A DNA stretch of 64,000 bases. Origin: Ophioderma brevispina. Taxonomy: Eukaryota > Echinodermata > Ophiuroidea > Amphilepidida > Ophiodermatidae. The notes under the pieces are model-generated. The model was not told the origin of the DNA. It did no database searches and was given only the letters and a program-made list of their open reading frames with translations. The stretch is from positions 1 through 64,000 of the forward strand of contig JAMKCH010002946.1 in NCBI GenBank assembly GCA_023653785.1, in the 5' to 3' direction. A program made the translations under genes and the position numbers. Below, in pieces: positions 57,310 through 64,000 of this stretch. Each line of letters starts with the position of its first letter. The stretch's first letter is position 1.

Positions 57310-57695
57310 GTACTGAAACTAGTTTATGTTTAGCTAACGACTCCAGTCCTTCCTCTACCAGGTGAGTTTACGGTTACACTGCAGCAGAACCGTCCGACAT
57401 TTGAACTCCACCAGATTTTTCCGGCCTACTGTGCTTCTCAAGATTTTCAGCTTCGGCGATAACCGATCTTGTGTCCGAGTGTGGGCAGATGCGCGTCAGT
57501 CAAGCGTAATACACGGCGTCTCTACTACGCATCTCTACGCTGTTTACTTGGAATACGTTTTTGTCATCCAGAGTTACTGCATCATTTCATCGCAGGACTC
57601 GTCGTCTAGGATAGGAAAACTGTGTTTTTTATTCAGAAACGAGTCGTGGGTGGGCCCCAGGCACTGCTGAAGAGCCATCATTTCTTGGATGTTTC
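57310..57695. other. unassigned sequence between arm copies
   Basis: Less AT-rich than its surroundings. A 102-codon plus ORF (57,362-57,670) is unrecognised. It ends CTGCTGAAGAGCC...TTTCGAC just before the third arm copy. It might be PLE 5' or terminal sequence but I cannot prove it. Confidence 0.3.
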
Positions 57696-57806
57696 GACTG
57701 ACTCTTATTTGTTATGTTCCAGGATATTCAGACATAGGTTAAACTTTTGGCCTTGGCCTTTGTACGGCATCGACTTACACCCGACTTTGGTCAACTTGAT
57801 TTATTA
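57696..57806 (+). repeat. third copy of the inverted-repeat arm
   Basis: GACTCTTATTTGTTATGTTC, GTTAAACTTTTGGCC, TACGGCATCGA and CACCCGACTTTGGTCAACTT match the right arm of 57,021-57,309 in the same order and orientation, with small deletions. It then runs into an AT palindromic tract. Confidence 0.8.
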
Positions 57807-57890
57807 TATATATATTAGATATATATCTAATATATATATTAATATATCTATCTATATTAGATATATCTTATATATTAATATATAATATGA
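57807..57890. repeat. AT-rich palindromic tract
   Basis: TATATATTAGATATATATC/TAATATATATTA units, self-complementary throughout. Confidence 0.85.
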
Positions 57891-57892
57891 AA

Positions 57893-58205
57893 GCACTGGT
57901 AGGATTAGATGGAGTAGGACGCAGGCAGCCAGTGATGGTTCCAAAGAGTCTCGTTGAGTACTGGTCCAGCTTCTTTGTGTTAGAAGCTGTTGCACCTGGC
58001 TTTGGGGCGGCATATTTTCAGCAGGCTGTGACAGAGCCAAGGCGGTGGTGCGTAGTTTAGGGTCGTGGGCTGGCACCCCATGACGATCCAGCAAGTGGCA
58101 ACAGGAGGTTAGTCCTCGAAGATACCTTGGCGCATAAGGACTCGAGGTGCTGCGGTAAGTAAGATGTCGGTCAAGCTTCACTCCAAAGTAGGTTGAGGGA
58201 TTGTA
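57893..58205 (-). pseudogene. LINE RT C-terminal fragment (Jockey/I-like)
   Basis: Minus strand, reading down from about 58,195: NPSTYFGVKLDRHLTYR, then LRTTALALSQPAEN at about 58,062-58,020. A shifted W-S-QV follows, and the fragment ends LILPVLS at about 57,905. 'YLGV.LDR.LTY' followed by 'LRTTALAL..PAAEY..PVW' is the post-palm signature of Jockey/I-type LINEs. It is 5'-truncated and frameshifted, and abuts the AT tract. Confidence 0.65.
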
Positions 58206-60449
58206 TGGAGAGGCGCGCCATGGGTTGATTTATAAGCATGGTGCAGCCCCCCGTCCGCACCCTTTCCTTAGGGACGTTGGTAACTTTATTGCAGTCATTA
58301 GTATATAATTAGAATATGGTATGGCGGTGTGTACCTGATCAGGAAATAAACAATTTATTCATTTAATGAACATCGAACGAATATGAGTTCAATGCCTTTC
58401 TATTCCAGTAGTCATCGCCGCGCGGGACGAATTTGTCAACGATTGATTAATATCAATAACACGAAGCTGAAAATTTTAGCTCAAAAGTGAACATCCGTAC
58501 CGAATAATATTTTTTTTTTGGGGGGGGGGGGCTCGCGATCACATTTTTCATGACGAATTCCAATTGTGTTTTTGTTGACATCAATACCAATGCGAAATAA
58601 TTGAGATAACCCATATAACACAATATAATTGATAAATGTTTACAGACAGAGGAGAAGATATAAATAGCCAAGTCAAATAAAAATTGCCTCTGTTTATAAT
58701 AGCGTTTTACCTGTGGATTAGATAATACTATACTCTCAATTGTTTGAACTGAAAGTTTTTGGGTGTACACGATGGTTTCTGACCACTATTCCGCTTCCTG
58801 CATGGCGTCTCAGAGTAGTAGTGTACATTCTCTCTAAATCTTTGCGTCTCTTCCAAATCAGATGGGCTTAGTAGCAGATATTAACTTCAATGCCTCTGAT
58901 CGCTCGGATCTGGTCAAATACCATTTCTTCCATATCCTTCCGTTGCTCGTTCCTTGTATTTCCCAGCCTTCCTTTACGCGTACGGCGATATGGATGCTCG
59001 TTGCCTTTAGTGAGTGCACCAGAACTTCCAAATTCTCCAAAATCCAAATACTCTCAAACCAAAACGTGACATACCGGCTTAAATGTGCTTTTGTCGATAG
59101 CGCTCATGGAAAAATAACTGTAGGCAAGGGAATGTGTCAATGGAAAGCATGTCGCATAATTCCCGACATTTTCCCCCCGATGGACGACAATAGAGAAACT
59201 CGTGAACACGGCGTTCGTGAGTCAGTAAACTCATCTGTGACTTTATGGTAACTTGAAGGTTATGATGAGTAGAATCATCATTTTCTTTAAAGAGATTCAA
59301 GAAAAGAACAGTAGTACAATGACTAATTTGTACAAAGGTTTGATTGGGGATATAGTGTGTGGGCCTGCAGTAATGAACAGGGGATAAGTGCTGAAACCGA
59401 TGGATATGGTTAATAAGTAAAAAGTGTTTAGAACGTGGTGCAAAACAGTGTCTATAGAAAAGTGTTTAATTCAAAATTTAAAAATTTAAAATGAAAGGGA
59501 ATCAAAATACAAAAGAAAATATGCTTAAAATTAAAAACTTAAATCACCAAACGGGAGTAGTATTTTTTTATTAAAGTAAAAAAAAATATATGAAAGTACC
59601 CAAGGTTTTTTTTTTTTCTGGTAGGTTAGATGGTAAAATAAAAATAGTATGCTGGATGGATAAACCTCATAATGCATTTGACCTGTAAGAGCAAAAACAC
59701 TTCAACTGTAGTAAAAACGGTAACATGACAACACCTCTATGTGATATTTCTGAACATTTTACTGTAAATGCCTTGCACAAGAAAGACTTTCCTTTCTAAA
59801 TATATTTAGATACTTATTTTCCCACATTTCTAAAATAAACTGCCAATGACTTAATATCAAAATTTGGACTTGAAATGACAATGCTCGGGAACGCGATTGA
59901 CCAAATGCACATTGAGGTTTAAGCATGGGGCCCACTTTTTCTAATATGTTGTTTGGCATTGACATCTAGAGTTACATATCGTCGTGGGTTCTGCATACTG
60001 TCGAATCAGCATAACTGCTAGTTTTGAGAAAACGGCGTTGAAAGTTTGAGTTACTTGAAACTGCGTTGGTTTGTGTTATTATATGAAATAAAAAGGAAAT
60101 GATATTTTAAGTGGTGTAGTTAAGGACATGAATGCTTACTAACTGACGACCGTATTAAAATACCAAGACTGTTTTCTTATTCAAAATGGCCAGTGATGTG
60201 ATTTGACAGTGTGTCAAAACCCCAAATGTTGGTTTCGCTGTGTTGTAAGGAGTCGAATACGTAATCGACTGCATGAAACCCGTTGATTTCTAAGTTTGTT
60301 GGTGAGAGTACGTAGCATGCGGGTTTTACTATTTTAAATGATTGATGCCGATGAGATGCCACGATGATAAGAATAACGAGGGCGGTGATGATGGTGCACT
60401 AACGATGAAAAAGGAAACATCGAGCTTGACCAAACGACAATGATGGCTA
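58206..60449. other. no recognised gene; one open ORF worth noting
   Basis: AT-rich. Holds a T/G run at 58,507-58,530 and A-rich words at 59,470-59,600. A 129-codon plus ORF (58,862-59,251) overlaps open minus-strand frames (58,858-59,040 and 59,079-59,300). None of the products resembles a family I know. The region is open in more frames than its composition would suggest, but no promoter or splice context is visible. Confidence 0.3.
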
Positions 60450-60550
60450 CTGATCGATGATGTGATGATTATGATGATGATGATGAGAATGATGATGATT
60501 ATGATGATGATGATGATGGACGATGAGGACGACGATGATGATGCGGACGA
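60450..60550 (+). repeat. (GAT)n trinucleotide repeat
   Basis: Imperfect ATGATGATG/GACGATGATG repeat; the poly-Ser and poly-Ile/His ORFs on the minus strand are by-products. Confidence 0.9.
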
Positions 60551-60747
60551 CGACAATGACGATGTTTATTGCATGTGTTATATTACAAACCATGCAAATT
60601 TGTATACAACGACTTCCATAAGCGGTTAAAGTGTGAAACATTCACTGTTGCAATCGTTCATGTAAAAATATAGCGCAGGACTGGACCACAGTTGACCAAC
60701 GAATTCAGAAAAATTAAACCTCTACAAATTTGGGCTATATTATTAAT

Positions 60748-61495
60748 GGGCGTATATTCTCAAACGTGTTTAAAATAAAAGGTGGTTAGGCCTAAACTGT
60801 GGTAGCTAAACGCACAGTTTAAAAAAACGCCGGTTTTAATATTTTAAATGTCATTTAGCTAACCACGATTTTAAACGCCTAAATATATTCAACCGAACTG
60901 TTGACTTATCTTCTCCTATAATATTACGTGCGCTGGTGGGAACAACATTTTGTGTAAGACAAGGCCTTCCGTAACTTGTTGATGTACGCAGAACGTCCGG
61001 CGGGAAATTTCAAGAATGTTGCGTTATGTTAGGAGCTTTAGAATTTGTTCAGGATGGTGAAAAACACCTGGCCGATTGAAAATTTGTATGTCGCTGTGTG
61101 CATTGCTATCATTCAATTATTATAACAGATACACACAAGCATAAACGTAGGAAGAAAAAAAAATGGACCAGAAGAAATCAACTGAGGACGCGGAAAAAAA
61201 AAGATAAGAGAAATAAAGCAGACGACTGTTCTAACCACGAGTATACCGCATAGCTGAAAAATATTGGCATTTGATGAAAGCGTGAAGGGTTAAAACACAC
61301 CTTATTACACTACCCCGGCCCAATTCTAAGTTTAACAATGTTTTAGGCATGTTTACACGATGTTGGCTTAAAATTTAAACAGCCTCGTTAAAAGGGTAAC
61401 CGCTTTGAGAATTGCGTTATTTTAGCGAGCGTTTAAATTGCGATATAACCAGTGATTAGCGTTTTAAAACATCGTTTTGAGAATTGAGAATCCGG
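60748..61495. mobile_element. 750-bp TIR element (MITE-like)
   Basis: The left end ATTCTCAAACG-TGTTTAAAA...GGTGGTTA (60,755-60,788) pairs with the reverse complement of 61,446-61,484, ATTCTCAAAACGATGTTTTAAAACG...CTGGTTA. Flanking outward, GGGCGTAT and GGCCGGATTC are also similar. Subterminal words GTTTAAA, AGCTAAAC and TTAGCTAACCAC recur in both orientations near the left end. No ORF. Confidence 0.55.
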
Positions 61496-62003
61496 CCAAT
61501 ATTGTAATGAGTCGCCAATATGTTTTACTATTATTGCAGCAAAAAATATTTCAGGAGTCAATACGTTAGAAGGAACACAACATGGCAGGCATTATTATAT
61601 AAAAAAGTATAAATAGTATGCATGTTTTAAACCACACATTAAATATTGGCTAGAACTGGTCAAAAATTGAGCTCAGAAAAATATGTAAAATGTAAGGGGC
61701 CTGTTTATAACTCAAAAGGTTTTGGAGGATAAAGGTGGTATATACAAACTTATACCAACCATATTTTTCTCGTTTTCTTAAATTTCTCCTAACATATGTA
61801 GCTTTCTTATCTTTTAAAGTTAATGACACGCTTAAAAATATATACAAAAAAAAGCAATGCGGGATTTTTTAAAAAAAGTAAAAAATTATCAAAATTTAAC
61901 ATTCATATAAAACAATTGAGAGGGCACTACCGCTTATACAAACACTTCCCAAAGAAATATAATCAATTTGTTCCTTAAAGGCGAGTTTTTTTTTAAGATG
62001 TAT
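61496..62003. other. no recognisable feature
   Basis: AT-rich; a 65-codon ORF is not convincing. Confidence 0.4.
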
Positions 62004-62262
62004 CTCCCCGCCTAATAAATCCGAACGATATAAAATTACTTGCATTAAAAAGTATGTAGTATGTAGGTGAATTATAATAATAAATGCCAGGAAGCGTTGT
62101 TCGCGTAAGGTGTTTGCTTTGACTTGTGTTCGTAATGCATGTAACGAGTATGATGTGGAGTTTGAGAGATGTATCCAGCTGGCTTGGCGCGTTCAATTGA
62201 ACGAAGTTTTTGAGCACTTTGAGGACCTTTTTAACATCGGTCAGGATTTTTTAGGCGGGGAG
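62004..62262. mobile_element. 259-bp TIR element (MITE-like)
   Basis: The left CTCCCCGCCTAATAAATCC-GAACGAT (62,004-62,029) matches the reverse complement of the right end, CTCCCCGCCTAAAAAATCC-TGACCGAT (62,236-62,262), over about 26 positions with two or three differences. TA dinucleotides flank both ends, allowing a TA target duplication. The interior has only a 74-codon minus ORF. Confidence 0.7.
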
Positions 62263-63812
62263 TAGTTATAATATTATTGCTGTTATTAACTTAGATGTCC
62301 GGTTGGTTTTTATTAATTATTTCCCCAAACATATGCGGTTAGGAAAAAATCGCGAAAGGGAAAGGTGTTATTCGTCATGGACCCAACAAGAACATTGGGC
62401 TCCAACTTGAAAACATAGGTCTTCGTTGGAATTTTATTCAAGTTACACGATTTTTATGACAAACGACACCAACTGGGGTCCAAGTGCATATTTGACTTTT
62501 TACCTGAAAAACTTTTATGGCCAGACCCCTTCACGAACTAGGGGCGCGTCAAAAGCATGTTACGGACAATGATTGATTCGTGGGACATTGCTTTGATTTC
62601 AGGCGTTTGCGCTGGTGCATTTAAGCTGGGCATTTAAATGAATCGTTGAAAATACTTATACTTTTAATAGAGTCCTTGTTGTATTTAATTGGGTTACGAA
62701 CAAAAAGAAACACATAGCCTCTCCTGTAATACACTTCTCGTGCATAGCGTTTTTGTTGTTATCTATTGTTTTCCCTTGCGTTATCTACTACGAATAGGGT
62801 TCGAGAAGGATACAGGGGTGTTATTTTTAATAAAATCAAAAAATAAAAAATTGTTATTTAATAACATGCACACTCGGAAGTCCGGGGTCAAAATAAACAC
62901 GCGGGGGTCACGGTAATGGTTCTAGAAATACAATGTCCTGACAATAGTATACAGCGGCGCGATCTGTCTATATATATAACTGATGGCCAAACTGAAGATA
63001 CAACTTCTATGGTGTCCTTGCAACCGATGTATTGAGAAACCATTGAGCGGTATGCTACCTGGATAAAATCAACTTTAAAATTGATTGCTCTTTACAGTCA
63101 AAATGTTCTATAAATGGACATGAACACACATTGATTATTTTTACAACAAGCAAATATATGATATAATCAGATTTGATTTTCATACTGTCATTTTAAAATG
63201 TGTATGCCAGAACTGACAATTCCTTTAGGGTAATTGGCCAAAAAGACTAAAAAATTAAAAACAAAAACAAAAACCTACTACAATGAACTAAGATTTGACC
63301 AAACATGGGTTAAATAGAGGGGACTACCCCCCCCAAAAAAAAACAGTACTAAGTCCGCTTCAACCTCTTGGATCAAGTTGCAGAGCTCCCATCCGACGCC
63401 GTCCTTCCATTTGAAATCAAATGCTGCTTCCACAAATGTAGACATCACACAATACACACAAAGATACGTATATTAGCGGATATACTATAACAGTGACGGT
63501 CACCAGATCAATGTTGGTTTATTTTGTTTATTCATCTCACCCTATGCAATTGCACTAAAAACACTGATAAACTCTTGTAATTTCTGGCACGGAAAAATAA
63601 TTTCAGTCAAGGATGAATAGGGTTAGTAGTCTTTATTCCGATAGGCTTGGTTGATTTATTCATTCAAATTTAAACTCCAAGGATAAACTTAAATAAATGA
63701 TATATTTGCTTCGTATATTTAGCAAAGCACTAATCCAATTAAACCGTTGGCAGTTATAGCTGTAATACTTAATAGCTTTAGTCACTCGAAGGTTAATGGC
63801 CTGGGGTTCGTC
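62263..63812. other. no recognised gene
   Basis: AT-rich with a short C/A run at 63,327-63,343. No ORF or repeat of note. Confidence 0.4.
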
Positions 63813-63908
63813 CGCGAAACGTAATTCGTAAGTATATACGTAACTTATACAGAGCGCTCTTTTTACGATTTATACAAGTTGTGCCTTACGTGCGTTCGCG
63901 AAAAATGG
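63813..63908. repeat. imperfect hairpin near window end
   Basis: CGCGAAACGTAATTCGTAAG...AACTTATA on the left pairs with the reverse complement of TATACAAGTT...CTTACG...TTCGCG on the right, with internal mismatches and gaps. Confidence 0.45.
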
Positions 63909-64000
63909 ACGTTAGACAGTCGAAGGAACACCTTCCGCAAACTTAGGTCATTATACGTGTCATTCTATTGGGTGAATCGGGTGTGCATTTTTGTACGAGT

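Noticed and set aside
57640..57710. second hammerhead at CTGCTGAAGAGCC...TTTCGAC
   Set aside because: CTGAAGA is near the consensus, but no GAAA segment follows on that strand and the helices do not close in the right order on either strand.
1..64000. CRISPR array, operon, phage or bacterial island
   Set aside because: No spaced identical repeats with unique spacers and no dense co-directional ORFs; the coding remnants are all of animal transposon types.

Overview
This window looks like a stretch of an animal nuclear genome. It is AT-rich, full of microsatellites, and carries decayed non-LTR retrotransposons (LINEs), a Tc1-like DNA transposon, a Penelope-like element (PLE), tRNA-derived SINEs and several short elements with terminal inverted repeats (TIRs). 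There are no bacterial-type operons, ribosome binding sites or dense ORFs. The mix fits a marine invertebrate, and I lean towards a non-vertebrate deuterostome, but the sequence does not fix the species. I found no host protein-coding exon that I can defend. Every coding similarity I recognise belongs to a transposable element, and all of them are broken by stops or frameshifts.

Layout. 1-9 kb: sparse sequence with one dispersed repeat (1.4 kb), a head-to-head SINE pair (2.85-3.2 kb) and a 30-bp hairpin minisatellite (5.35 kb). 9-13 kb: the tail of a minus-strand LINE, then a 1.8-1.9 kb direct tandem duplication whose second copy looks indel-rich. 14-21.6 kb: a CR1-like LINE fragment, a second dispersed repeat, a cluster of TGACGTATTT motifs, a promoter-like cluster (18.77-19.05 kb), a SINE and a MITE. 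27.3-30.5 kb: four CR1-like LINE fragments, the last two convergent. 33.8-42.2 kb: a pyrimidine block, a perfect hairpin, a 1.5 kb TIR element, a TGCCGAAA hairpin cluster, a minus-strand LINE tail and purine blocks. 43.9-46.6 kb: two minisatellites and the second copies of both dispersed repeats. 48.1-58.2 kb: the densest part, with a MITE, a LINE whose 5' half is inverted relative to its 3' half, a Tc1 element with TIRs, a PLE abutting the Tc1 right end, a long inverted repeat with a third arm copy, and another LINE fragment. 60.7-62.3 kb: two more TIR elements.

The most notable signal is a hammerhead-ribozyme-like fold at 56,861-56,914, just 3' of the PLE coding region. PLEs are known to carry such ribozymes. 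This copy has a complete three-helix layout with a very short helix III, but two departures from the conserved core. Second is the LINE with a twin-priming-type 5' inversion at 48.96-53.08 kb. All boundaries and identities were judged by eye and are approximate.
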